Assembly: GCF_022965805.1 (NCBI RefSeq) | Contig: NC_133101.1 | Span: 47,510,342-47,574,341 of the forward strand | DNA length: 64,000 nucleotides | Reading direction: 5' to 3' | DNA from: Primulina eburnea | Taxonomy: Eukaryota; Streptophyta; Magnoliopsida; Lamiales; Gesneriaceae | Shown: piece after piece, positions 12,164 to 23,500 of the stretch | Layout: every line of letters starts with the position of its first letter | Numbering within the stretch: the first letter of the stretch is position 1 | The notes under the pieces: model-generated | What the model saw: only the letters and a program-made list of their open reading frames with translations | Database searches by the model: none | What the model was told of the DNA's origin: nothing | Translations under genes and position numbers: made by a program

Positions 12164-12673
12164 ATGGATGAAATTCTCTCAAAAATTTGTAAATATATTC
12201 CCTCTGTTTCTGAAAATGTTCTAAGAAAAATTTATGCAGGAAGGTGTGAAAGATTGAGATTGCTAATGCAAAAAAGAATTTCAGAACATATTCGTCTTGT
12301 AATAGAAGCTAAGGTTCGATTAGGAAGAGAAGTTCCACAATCATTGCTCATTCGGTATTTGCCTGGATTAGGAAAAAGCACTTATGCGAAAAAACGAAGG
12401 GCCAAAAGTTTAGGTGTTTGTCATAAGTGTGCAAGATAGACTTGTGACAAACGATGCAGATCTTTGGGATGTGTTTCCAATAACAGAGAAGATAAAATTG
12501 GTTTCATTAAGAATGGGCTGAGTAAGGAGTCTTTAGATAACATCTTATTGACTCTTGAGACGCATTCTAGTGGACATGTGCATATTGAACTTCCCCTTTA
12601 TGGAAACAATTCCAAGATGAGCGTCATAGTCTTGGGAATCCGACTAAAAAAGACCCTGTTTGCCAATTTATAA
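12164..12673 (+). pseudogene. Accessory frame 1: carlavirus-like cysteine-rich nucleic-acid-binding protein
   Basis: From the ATG at 12164 (MDEILSKICKYIP) the frame runs 91 codons to an in-frame TAG at 12437-12439; the same phase stays open afterwards to a TAA at 12671-12673. The N-terminal half is helical and basic. The centre holds a strongly basic YAKKRRAKSLG segment directly before a cysteine cluster, with Cys codons at 12419, 12428, 12443, 12455 and 12470 giving C-x2-C then C-x4-C spacing. A basic arm joined to such a finger is the signature of the small cysteine-rich nucleic-acid-binding proteins of carlaviruses and related flexiviruses (Pfam Carla_C4), several of which suppress RNA silencing. 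The stop lies inside the finger. The match is from pattern memory, not a search. No other flexivirus gene is nearby. Confidence 0.55.
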
Positions 12674-12822
12674 GAAAATTGGATGGAAAGAATATCCTCG
12701 ACTCATAGAAGGCGTTGAAGTCGTTACTGGACGTAAAACCAAAGGAAAATTGTGAGCCACAATCACACTACTGTTTATATGCATGTGTGTCATTATTGTT
12801 TTTACTATTTATTCTGTTTACA

Positions 12823-12897
12823 GCTATGACCCATAGTTTTGTCATGATAACATATTACCTCTATAAAATCTGTCATCTTTCTCTCTATTTTCGCAGA
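12823..12897 (+). promoter_or_regulatory. Two splice-acceptor-like sites before the LOG domain
   Basis: TCTGTTTACAG ends at 12823 and CTCTCTATTTTCGCAG ends at 12896, both pyrimidine-rich. The second lies about 37 bases before the conserved start of the LOG domain and would remove the hydrophobic segment encoded upstream. Confidence 0.35.
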
Positions 12898-13544
12898 CTA
12901 AAAAAAAGAACTGGATCCTCTACACAAACATTGAAAAATATTTGTGTATTTTGTGGGTCGAGTCCTGGAAAAAATGAAGTGTTTGTAGAAGCAGCGAATA
13001 ATCTTGGAAAGATATTGGCTGAGAGAAAAATTCACTTGGTATATGGGGGAGGTAATATTGGGTTAATGGAATTTGTTTCAACATCTGCTCATCTTGGAGG
13101 TAGTCAGGTTTTAGGTATTATTCCTACAGCTTTAGCTGTAGGAAATATTACATGTGTTACGATTGAGGAGAATTAAAAGTTTCTTCTATGTATGAAAGAA
13201 TCACTCAAATGATTGAAAATTCTGATACTTTTATCGCACTACCAGGTGGTTTTGGTACATTAAAAAAAAAATTTCACACTGTTTCTTGGGCACAACTTAA
13301 TATCCATAATAAACCTGTGGGCTTGTTGAATATCAATAATTATTATGACAGTTTGTTGACATTTCTTGATAAAGCTGTGGAACAGAATTTCATTTCAGAA
13401 TATTCACGAAGGATGCTCATCTGTGCTTCGACTGCCGACCAATTAATTGATGATTTCGAAGCTTTTGTTCATAAGCCTGATCCGATGATAACAAAGATCA
13501 ATTGGTTGCAATCAAGAAGTAAGAAAAGGAAGTTGGATCATTGA
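12826..13544 (+). pseudogene. LOG: Accessory frame 2: LOG-type cytokinin riboside monophosphate phosphoribohydrolase
   Basis: LOG enzymes release active cytokinin bases from riboside monophosphates in the cytosol and nucleus. The domain starts at 12934 (KNICVFCGSSPGKNEVF), has the nucleotide loop VYGGGNIGLM near 13040 and LPGGFGTL at 13238-13264, then WAQLNIHNKPVGLLN and FISEYSRRM. It covers nearly a full plant LOG. Unlike plant LOG genes it has no introns, which indicates capture from RNA. Breaks: a frame change at about 13165-13180, and KKK where the PGGxGTxxE motif has its catalytic glutamate. The glycine after GLM is glutamate. The frame upstream of the domain (12770-12870) encodes a hydrophobic, membrane-like stretch. 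The C-terminus ends SRSKKRKLDH, resembling a nuclear localisation signal. It sits inside the retroelement between integrase and the 3' tail motif. Confidence 0.85.
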
Positions 13545-13696
13545 TTCAAAAGCCGTGGATTGGTTTGCGTTTGTTTCAGTTTGTTATCTTCAATAAAATT
13601 CCAGGTGATATCTCTTTCATTATGTACTCTTTATTAATAGTTATTTTGACATTCGGGACAATGTCATATTCTGATTGGGGAGAGAAAAAATTAAAA

Positions 13697-13727
<31 letters not shown>

Positions 13728-14714
13728 ATCATGTTTATTGCTTGTATCTTTGTAATTTTTGCAAAAATATCATACATTACATATTTGAAATATTTAAATT
13801 AGAAAATGTATTAATCTATCCAAGGATGTTTAATCTTTATTTGGAAAAAAAAGTCAATTTTTATATTCTAATCACTATAAAGATATGATTTATGAAATCT
13901 TTTTGAGTGATTAACCATTGTGATAAGATCAGTTATTAAAGTATATGGCCCAATAGTGCCTAAAATTATAAACTCACATATATTTTGTGAGTGAGTGGAG
14001 AGGACTGAGAAAACAGTTTTCGAGCCTTTATTGATCATGAGAGAGACTATCTATTTATTAGATCTTGAGTTTTTATTTTGAAAAAAAAAATATTTCCTGA
14101 AAAAAAAAAAGAAAAATACAAAAAGAAAGATATTGAAGATTTATGTAATTTTAATTTATATGCTACGACCCATATATCTCTCATAAAAAAAGAAATTTAT
14201 TGTACAAATTAAATAAATATGTGGTCAAGAAGCATAAACTTAGTCTGATTCCATGATGTTATGGAAAAAAAATATCAGGAAAAAATATATAATAAGAACA
14301 ACTAGATTTTGAATCAATGGATTTTCTGTCTTTTGATTAGTTTGGCTCGTTTGTTTGTCTGCATTTTGTAAACCATTTTTCTGAGCATTTATCTGTATTC
14401 CAACTCCATGAGAGAAATAGTTGCCATAAATTAAAACATTTATTAACCTGTGAGGATATGGAGTTGAGACTCTTACTAGGAATTTCTGAAGGCCATGTAC
14501 ATTTAACTACCTGAAAATTAGCTTTGAATTGATCATCTCAGATTATTTCATAAATTATAATTATGATGATCTTGATATAACCTTGACAGTTTTCAAATTT
14601 AATTTAAACACTTAGATAGTTCTGATTACATTTCTATTTAAATTAATCAATATGTTTTGTATTGCTATTAACGCTTAAATTGCTAGGGACTAGCAATAAG
14701 CTGGTTGGGAGGTG
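13545..14714 (+). other. Non-coding 3' tail of the Athila element
   Basis: A GACATT...ACAATGTC inverted motif at 13648-13665 followed by ATTGGGGAG resembles the GACATTGGGGACAATGT block often found after pol in Athila/Tat elements. A TA microsatellite lies at about 13702-13727. The rest is AT-rich without a long frame. The purine-rich GGTTGGGAGGTG at 14703-14714 next to the 3' LTR is the plus-strand priming tract. Confidence 0.65.
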
Positions 14715-16258
14715 TGATAAACATAAAAATTGTACATAAATTAAATTTTTTATAATATAAATTTATAGTTTTTGTTTTATTAAATGTTTAAATATTATAT
14801 GTTTTATAATAAATTACATAAAAAATAAGTTGTTGTGTAATTATAAGTTTTTACTATTTTTACAGGTTCGATAAAAGAAGAATAACATTGGCGTTGCAAA
14901 GGGGATTAAGATGATTCTTGGACCTGTAGAAAGTTGATGATAATATCTACAATATTGGTGACAAGCATGAGATAAAAATCCTCTCACAATTGGGATCAAA
15001 TTAAGCCACAAATAAAGTTACCAAATGAGTGGCAGTTTTACCATGCTCTAGTATTTTGACAATATCTCTGTCTAAAGAAAATACCACAACTAGACAACTC
15101 AATTATCCACATGTTTCTTTTTATGTGAAGAAGCAAATTCGGAGAAGAAGATTTTCAAAAGTGATGTGTAATATAATATAATATCTTGGAACACCAATGA
15201 AGACTTATGTGTAAAAATTTAATATTTTATTTGTGGTTGTCTCCCCAAATTTGGCTATAAATAGGGGTGCATTGTAATGTATTGAGATATCACTCATTCT
15301 ACGAACAAACCTTTGAGTTCATAATATTTCTCTCTATATTTTTCCTTTATTTCTTCATTTAAATATAATTAGCATGTTAATTTCATATTCAAAGTTTTAC
15401 ACTTTGAATAATGAATAGCTAACTTCCTAAAGTTGAGATGAAAAGGTGAAACTCTTGGCATGATAATAAGGTTACTAAAAGGTAAGAATCTATGTTTTAT
15501 ATTATTTAATCATTATTTTTTGTTTATGTTATATTTATTTCTTTAAGCATTTTTATACCCTACTTATAAGTAGGAGTTTTGATTTATTGTTGTTATATGT
15601 TACACTAAATTCTTGGAACCATTTAAATGTTAGTTTGGTATTACCAACCATTTAAAGTGGATGCCTTGATTTATTATATATGAATATATTATAATATTAA
15701 ATTTTTGGTACTATTTAAATGTTTGTTTGGTTTTATCAACCATTTAAAGTGGGAACCTTGATTTACTATATATAAATATATCATAATATTAATTTCTTGG
15801 TACCATTTAAATGTTAGTTTGGTTTTACCAACCATTTAAAGTGGGAACCTTGATTTAGTGTTTACAAATATATATATAGCACAATAAATACTTGACAACA
15901 TTTATAAGTTTTGGTATATATTATATACTTATAAGATAATAATATATGACATAATATAAATATGATTATTTAATATATTGGAACAATTTTATTAAGTGGA
16001 TTTCAATATTGTTCGTTAATGTTAACTTTATTAAAATACCAAGAGTGGATCCTTTAATCTCAACTACTTAAATTAAAATTTGAACAATTAAAAATTACCA
16101 ATTAAATATTCAAACAAATAAAAGAAAAAATAAATAAAAATACATTGTAGTAGACTTGTAATTACCTTAGCTTCCCTGTGGATACGATATCGGACTCACC
16201 GAATTATACTACTGGTGGACAACCTGCACTTGGGAGTGCAACAATCAAAGTCGCAACA
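14715..16258 (+). repeat. 3' LTR of the Athila element
   Basis: It starts TGATAAAC, ends CAACA, and is followed by the ATAGG duplication at 16259. It keeps the TATA box (15256) and the three 92-bp units. It preserves the roughly 70 bp around 15334-15403 that the TRIM insertion removed from the 5' LTR, so it shows the ancestral state. Confidence 0.92.
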
Positions 16259-16263
16259 ATAGG

Positions 16264-16944
16264 GCACGCTCAATTCATATCAGTTTACAAGAAGCAACCA
16301 GCCCAGATTTGAGGGAACACTTCAATATGTTATCAGCTTAGATTAGTAGCAGAATTCCCTTAGTGCGTGAGAACACTTTTGTGTTGTATTCATAGATCAG
16401 TTCTAATACACACACACCATCACTCACATATACACAGAGAATCGAGCGTATTGAATAGCTGAGTGAGTCTTGTACAAAGACATTAAACTTGTGTATGTAG
16501 TCGTTAACACATAGACATTAAACAAGTATTGGCTGGAAGGTGCTGCCTTCAGTCTAGACTAGGATTTCAGTTAGGCAGTAGCATAAGTCCTAGGCTGAGT
16601 GGGTTTGTACAGGCGTTGTAAAATTGAATTCTTCTAGTGGATCCTACCCTATGTGGTAGAAGGGTGACGTAGGAGTAGTTCAAATGTCTTAACATCCATA
16701 AACATATATTGTGTCTTTAACTTCTTAACTATTTCTTTGAAACTGATTTGATTTGTCGAGCTGATATCAGTTAAGTTCTCACCATAAATGAACTGATACA
16801 AGCTTGAACCGATCCCCTTTATTTCAGTTATTCAGTTCACACAAGTTAAAAGCTTTAAAATGTTCAGTTTTCTTAACGAATGATTATTCTGAGTATTTTT
16901 CACTTGGTGTAAAAACTAAACCAGATTTAATCCATCGGTGTTTA
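16264..16944 (+). mobile_element. Right part of the SIRE-like copia LTR
   Basis: It continues 3915-4498 across the Athila insertion. The block at 16600-16690 (GTTGTAAA..., GTGGATCCTACC..., GGTGACGTAGGAGTAG) resembles the R/U5 region of SIRE/Maximus LTRs, and CAGTT/ACTGAT words continue to about 16900. The right end abuts another LTR at 16945 and was not resolved. Confidence 0.5.
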
Positions 16945-17536
16945 TGAAACATCTACTAAATTTTTATTTTTTAAATACTAAATTTTGAAATAAACATTTA
17001 CAAACATGAATGCAACATCTGCTGTAAAACACACAATTTAAAATAAGAAGATTTTGATACTACTGGTAAAGGTACTGCTGTAACGTCTCGGAAATTCCAA
17101 GGTCCACGTGAACGACATGCATTCTAATCTAGAAATATGGAAAATAGTTAATTAATTGATTTTAACTGTTAAATTGATTATGTGATCTGTTTATACGATG
17201 TTTTAGTAGTTTTTCCACTTAAATACATTAAAACATATTTTTAAGGGTTATTCGAGTTGCGATCGAGGAACGGAGACCGGTGGCTGAAAAATGGAAACTG
17301 TTTTTATTAAATAATTTTTTTCGATTATTTAAAGTATGGTTGATGTTTTTTATTATTTTTGAAAATAAGGGGTTTTGAGGTGATTTTATACGTCGGTAGG
17401 TAATTTTTATCGGTGTTAGATTTTCAAAAAAATACGAATGTTTTGACAACTCGGCTAATAATTTCACAAGCTTTTTCTACACGAAATATTTTAAATATGC
17501 ACTATTGGGCTTAACGAGCCTATTGTACAATGCCAA

Positions 17537-19174
17537 TGTCAGGGCCCGTGCTCTTAATTGATATTTAATTACCACACAACAAGAATTAATGGTGTAAATA
17601 GCGAAAACGAGTTTAAAATGTTCATTAGGGCCTAAAGAAATTTCGGCATGACCTCCTCGTAAGTAAGACATCTCAAAAATTTCAAAACACAACAACAACA
17701 ATATACGCTCGAAAATAATACCAAGTTCACAATCAACCACACCAACATCCTACAGTCGCACTGGCTAGGACTAGACACAACATACCACAAATAAAATCCA
17801 AAACAACATCAAACCATAACCATACAGCTACACAGGGCATCTCCCTGGCAAATGTATCAAACCAGCATAATATATATAAATATCTGAGAACTCTGACATA
17901 ACTCGACTGACTACTGGGTACCACTCGCTAACGCTCCACCAGACGCGTCAAAACCCCTGGAATGACCTGCTATGGCATCAAAAACAACCACAACATCAAA
18001 AGAAAACAGGGGTTGGACCCCAGTACGACAAACCAGTAAAATCACGACGTATATAAAGGACATGTAATAATATCAAGTAAATGCAATGTTATGCGATGCA
18101 TGAATGGTAACAACGGAATAATGGATACCAAATGGAGTTCAAACGAATAGAATCATCAACAGTAACAGTGGCCACCCGTGGCAGGAATGCAGCATCAAAT
18201 CGCCGCTCGTCCATGCACGTAGCATAGGGAATGTGAGTAGCTAAGTCGCTTGTCCCTAGCTGTCATCTGGGAATGTGGCTAATCCTAACCCACTCGTCCC
18301 TCTGATGACTCAATATCTCAACAGAATCAACATAAATAGCCATCAAAGGAGTCAAGGCTCAATATGTTATGCCAACATAATTAATGCATGAATGCATCAA
18401 AATAAACATTCAATGCACATAATAGCAAACAACATTCACCGAATATCCTTACACGCCAATATAAGCGTCATAATAATATAGGTTTGAGCGTACCTCAACT
18501 TCAACTTACAATACCACGGATTCTTGAGGACTATCGAATGAAACTCGTCCAACAATCAAACCTACAATATAAATTCTCTATACACTTCAATATGATGCGT
18601 TCTAAATGACTAAAACAAATTAAATCCGCTCGATTAACATTCGAATTCCGGGCAGCCTATAAAATCCTTCAAAATCTGGAATTTCAAGCTTAATACCTCA
18701 AGAAAAGAAGCTTAAACACACAACGGTGATCTCGCGGAAATGGCTCGCCGGAAAGTCGCCGGAAATACTGTTCACGCCTGGAAACCTATCTGGAAATTAG
18801 GGGAAAAGCTCAATTCTTCACTTATATAAACTAATACACCAAGAACAACCAAAATTCGAAGTCAAAAGCTTACCTAAAACCGAATCGAAGCTCACGCACA
18901 GTTGCTGGAAATCAAGCAGATCGAACTCGAAAACTTCCAATTCAAGGCAGGAAAGTAGCTAATAGAAGGGAGGAAGAAGATTACTAGCTGCTGGTCTACT
19001 TATCCGAGCGAGGGCGGCGCTACGCGAGGGCGATAGAAACAAGAGAGAAGTGACGGGTTGCAAGGCTGGGGGAAGAGTTTTCTGGGATTGAGCGATTCTG
19101 ATTTCTCAAATGGGTTGGGGTTATTAAAATAAAATGGTAAATGGGCTGGGCCAATTTAGCAATTGGGCCTCACA
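17537..19174 (-). repeat. 3' LTR of the minus-strand Tekay element
   Basis: It is 1638 bp, plus-strand start TGTCAGGGCCCGTGC and end GGGCCTCACA. It matches 25040-26676 with scattered single-base differences (for example near 17583, 17600 and 18183), so the insertion is not recent. It has no coding content. Confidence 0.92.
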
Positions 19175-19240
19175 ATCTCCCCCACTAATAAAAGATTTCG
19201 TCCTCGAAATCTAACAAACACAACACTGATATCCACAACA

Positions 19241-19725
19241 TTACATCTGATAATACATAGGAAATTCAGATGACATCGCGTGATTCATTACATTCTCAAA
19301 CAAATGAGGCCATTCTTGTCGCATCTTTGCCTCAAATTCCCATGTAGATTCTTTTCTTCCATATCTACTCCATTGTACCAAAACCAATGGAATCGTATTG
19401 TTCCTGAGCTGTCTTTCCTTACGGTCCAAAATTTGCATAGGATGTTCAACATAGCTAAGAGAACTGTCCAACTCCACATCCTCGACATTCAAGATATGAG
19501 ACGGATCTGGCTCATACTTCCGCAACATAGATACATGAAACACATTATGTATCAAAGACAAACGCGGCGGCAAATCCAAACGATACGCCAATGTGCCAAT
19601 TTTCTCAACAATCACATACGGACCAATATAACTCGGAGCTAACTTCCCTTTATGTCCAAATCTCATAGTACCCCGGAATGGTGATAATTTCAAGAAAAAA
19701 CATAATCGCCCTCTTGGAACTCTAA
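19241..19725 (-). pseudogene. Tekay integrase C-terminus and chromodomain
   Basis: The minus strand encodes MRFGHKGKLAPSYIGPYVI, AYRLDLPPRLSLIHNVFHVSMLRKY, then EHPMQILDRKERQLRNN and LVQWSRYGRKESTWEFEAKM. The last part is the chromodomain-like module that targets chromovirus integration to modified histones. The upstream integrase frame is severed by the MITE whose target TAA lies at 19723-19725. Confidence 0.85.
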
Positions 19726-20568
19726 GGCTGCGTTTGGTTGGAAGGATAGGATAAACTAATGATTAATATGTAAATGATAAAGAAAATGATTGTGATAGAA
19801 TTGTAATATATGATGTAAAATAATATTATGTTTGGTAAGATTTTTAAGTGAAGGATAATTTTGAATTTTTTGATGAAAAGACGAAATTGTCCTTCCCCTT
19901 CGCGACGGCGACAGTGGCGGCCGGCTGCCGGCGGAAATGGTCGATCGGAAAAGGTCAGCAGGTGAGACGGCCGGAGGCGGCCGGCGGAAATGGTCGATCA
20001 TAGCAATGGTTTTTGAGAAAACAATCCGTCGCTAATAGCGACGGTTTTTTAGAAACCGTCGCCGATGTTGTTTTTAATTATTTTAATTACTAAAAATTAG
20101 ACATTTAGCGACGTTTTTTAAACACACCGTCGCTAATTGCGACGTTTTATAAACAAACCGTCGCTAATAGCAACGGTGTTTTGACAAACCTTTCTATACA
20201 ACCGTCGCTAATAGCGACGGTTTTTTGACAAACCGTCGCTAACCGCTGTCGGCCGGTGGTCGGCAGTTCGTCGCTGGTCGGCCGGTGCTCGCCGCGGTCG
20301 GCGGTCCGTCTGTGGTTGGCCGGCGGCGGTCGGTGGCGGGAAATGGTGGTGAGTTTGAATTTAGGAGAAGGGTAAAATCGGAAAAATAGGAGGTATTAAG
20401 AGTGGGATAAATAATCCTAGGGGGTGAGGAGGTATTATTTTAACCTACCTAATATAACCTAATCATACCTAGGAGGGATAAGGTAGGTTTATTTAAAATT
20501 GAACCAAACACTTGATTGGGCCGGATAAATTAGTCTATCACTCCTAATCCCTCGAACCAAACGGGGTG
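19726..20568. mobile_element. PIF/Harbinger-type (Tourist-like) MITE
   Basis: Ends are GGCTGCGTTTGGTTGGAAGG on the left and CCAAACGGGGTG on the right, inverted relative to each other over the CGTTTGGTT core, flanked by TAA (19723-19725 and 20569-20571). This fits the TAA target and GGGCCTGTTTGGT-like ends of Tourist elements. It is 843 bp, non-coding, and contains at 20015-20245 an array of AGCGACGG/CCGTCGCTA palindromes. It interrupts the integrase of the surrounding Tekay element. Confidence 0.85.
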
Positions 20569-20571
20569 TAA

Positions 20572-23500
20572 AGGTCTACGCCTTTTATTAGCATAGCTGG
20601 CTTGACGATCTTGAGCTGCTTTCATCTTTTCCTGATCAATTCAACTTTATCTTTCATCTCTTGAATAAATTCTGGTCTTGACACCTGTCTTTCTCCTACA
20701 TATTCCCAACATATCGGTGATCTGAACTTTCTTCCATACAAAGCTTCAAATGGTGCCATACCGATTGTTGCCTGAAAACTATTATTGTAAGAGAATTCAA
20801 CCAAAGACAATGATTCTTGCCAACCACCTTTGAAATCCATCACTACTGCTCGTAACATATCCTCTAGAGTCTGGATGGTTCTTTCTGGATGACCATCTGT
20901 CTACGGGTGATAGGCAGTGCTCATAGCCAATTTCAACCCAAAGCTGATTGCAAACTTCCCCAAAACTTTGAAGCAAATCTTGGATCACGATCAGATACTA
21001 TGGCTACTGGCACACCATGCAATCTCACTATATGATCAATGTACAGTTTCGCCATTTTCAAATAAGTGCAAGTACGATCATACGGAATAAAATGAGCTGA
21101 TTTAGACAATCTATCAACAATCACCCAAATCGCATCACAACCACGATTAGAACGAGGCAAATGAGTCACAAAATCCATAGCAATGTGCTCCCAGTTCCAC
21201 TGCGGTTCTTCAAGACTGTGTAACATTCCACCGGGTCTCATTCTCTCGGCTTTAACTTGTTGACACGTTAAGCATTTAGCCACAAAATGAGAAATATCTT
21301 TCTTCATACCTTCCCACCAATAATGAGCTCTCAAGGTATGATACATCTTTCGAATTCCTGGACGAATACTGTGCCGACTATAATGTGCTTCCTTTAGTAT
21401 GGCTTCTTTCAGATCTATCAAATTTGGAACCACAAGTCTACCATTAAAGCGCAGAGTACCATCTAAGGCAACACTAAACTTTTCTGTCTGACCTGTTCGA
21501 GACAATTCTTTCAATCTATGAATATGCGGATCGGTCTTCTGTGCTGGTTTGATGCTGGATAAAATCTGTGGCTCAACTTGAATAGATGACACTATAAAGT
21601 AGTCTCCACTGATCTGATAAGTCCATCCTGAAGTTCCCAAGTGCTCGTGAACTTTAGAGATAGTCAAAGATGTCAGCATAGCATTCTGAACTTTCCTGCT
21701 TAGAGCATCTGCAACAAGATTCATTCGTCCTGGTTGATACTGAATCTCATAATCAAAGTCTTTAAGTAACTCCATCCATCGACGCTGTCTCATGTTCAAG
21801 TCAGGCTGTGAGAAAAAATATTTAAGACTCTTGTGATCCGAATAAATCACAAGCTGCTCACCGTACAGATAATGACGTCATAACTTCAATGCAAACACAA
21901 TGGCAGCCAACTCTAAATCATGAACTGGATATCGGGTTTCATGCGTTTTCAACTGTCGAGAAGCATATGCAATCACTCGCCCATTTTTCATTAGAACACA
22001 TCCAAGTCCATTTAGAGATGCATCTGAACAAACAACATATCCACCCTGAGCCTGATGGCAAAGCTAGCACTGGAGCTGTTGTCAACTTTACCTTCAAATT
22101 CTGAAAACTTGACTCACATTCATCAGTCCACACAAAACGTCGATTGTTTTGCGTTAATTGAGTCATAGGCCTTGCTATAATAGAAAATCCTTCAATGAAA
22201 CGCCTATAATACCCTGCCAATCCTAAAAAGCTGCGCATATCGGAAATATTCGTCGGTGTTGGCCAATTGATAAAAGCTTCCACTTTACTAGGATGCCCTG
22301 ATACTCCTTGAGCTGATATAACATGAATCAGAAATACAACTCTGTCCATCCAGAATTCACACTTAGAAAATTTTGCATACAATTGCGCTGCTTTGAGTGT
22401 CTGGAGGACCAACCTTAAATGTTCTCAATGTTCCTTCTTTGTTTTTGAATAAATCAGAATATCATCTATTAAGACAATAACAAATCTGTCTATAAATTCT
22501 CGAAAAACACGATTCATCAAATCCATAAAAACCGCAGGAGCATTAGTCAATCCAAAAGGCATAACTAGGAATTCATAATGCCCATAACGCGTTCGAAATG
22601 CTGTCATCGGAACATCTTCCTCTCGAACTCTAAGCTGATGGTAACCAGAACGGAGATCGATCTTTGAATACACTGATGTACCCTGCAACTGATCAAACAA
22701 GTCATCGATAGAGGATACTTATTCTTCACAGTAGCTTTGTTCAATTGCCTGTAATCAATGCATATTCTCATCGTTCCGTCTTTCTTCTTGACAAAAAAAC
22801 CGGAGCTCCCCAAGGTGACATACTTGGTCTAATATATTCTTTTTCTAGTAAGTCCTGTAGTTGCTCTTTGAGTTCTTTCAATTCCGCTGGAGCCAAACGG
22901 TATGGTGCTCTCGAAATAGGATTTGTCCCGGACACCAACTCAATGCTAAAATCAATTTCCCTCTGGGGTGGAAATCCAGGAATTTCATCTGGAAATACAT
23001 CAGGGAATTCTTTGACAACAGGAATATCAGAAACTTCAAATCTTTTTCCCTGTGTCGCATCAACTGCATAGATCATGAATCCTTCATTTCCTGTCGACAA
23101 GATTCTAAACATTTCCATTGCTGACACTAATGGAATACGTGATTGCGAATCACTACCGTAAAAATTCCATTTAATGCCATAATACGGTCTGAATCTGACG
23201 ACTCCATGGAAACAATCAACGGTAGCTCGATAATTAGACAGAGTATCCATTCCCAGAATACAGTCGAAGTCAGACATATCTAGCTTGATGAGATTAGTTA
23301 TCATAATGTTATCATCGAATCTAATCACACAATTCAGAATTATCTCATGAGACATCAAACACACACCGGCAGGTGTAGAGACTGACACAGTATCTATCAA
23401 CGGAGTAGCAGCAATCTCATGCTCATCAACAAATACAAAAGATATAAATGAATTAGATGCTCCTGTGTCTATTAGTATGCGAGCAGGATGATCAAAAATA

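Larger units (their letters stand above)
4499..16258 (+). mobile_element. Athila-type Ty3/gypsy retrotransposon with accessory genes
   Basis: This is a complete element bounded by LTRs that begin TGATAAAC and end CAACA, flanked by the perfect 5-bp duplication ATAGG. A tRNA-Asp-type primer site follows the 5' LTR at 6551 and a purine-rich tract precedes the 3' LTR at 14701-14714. Order: gag, protease, reverse transcriptase, RNase H, integrase, then two accessory frames and a non-coding tail. The gag RTLRDHMNPTRTS motif, the DL[G]ASVNLLP-type protease and the FMDD reverse transcriptase are typical of the Athila/Tat branch. All polyprotein frames are broken and the LTRs differ at many positions, so it is an old, immobile copy. 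Confidence 0.9.

Noticed and set aside
12164..13544. An integrated RNA virus genome
   Set aside because: Only one small virus-like protein is present, without replicase, movement or coat protein genes, and it lies between retroelement integrase and LTR.
11970..13544. Env-like gene typical of Athila elements
   Set aside because: Although there is a hydrophobic stretch near 12770-12870, the coding content matches a cysteine-rich binding protein and LOG, not a signal-peptide glycoprotein with a C-terminal anchor.
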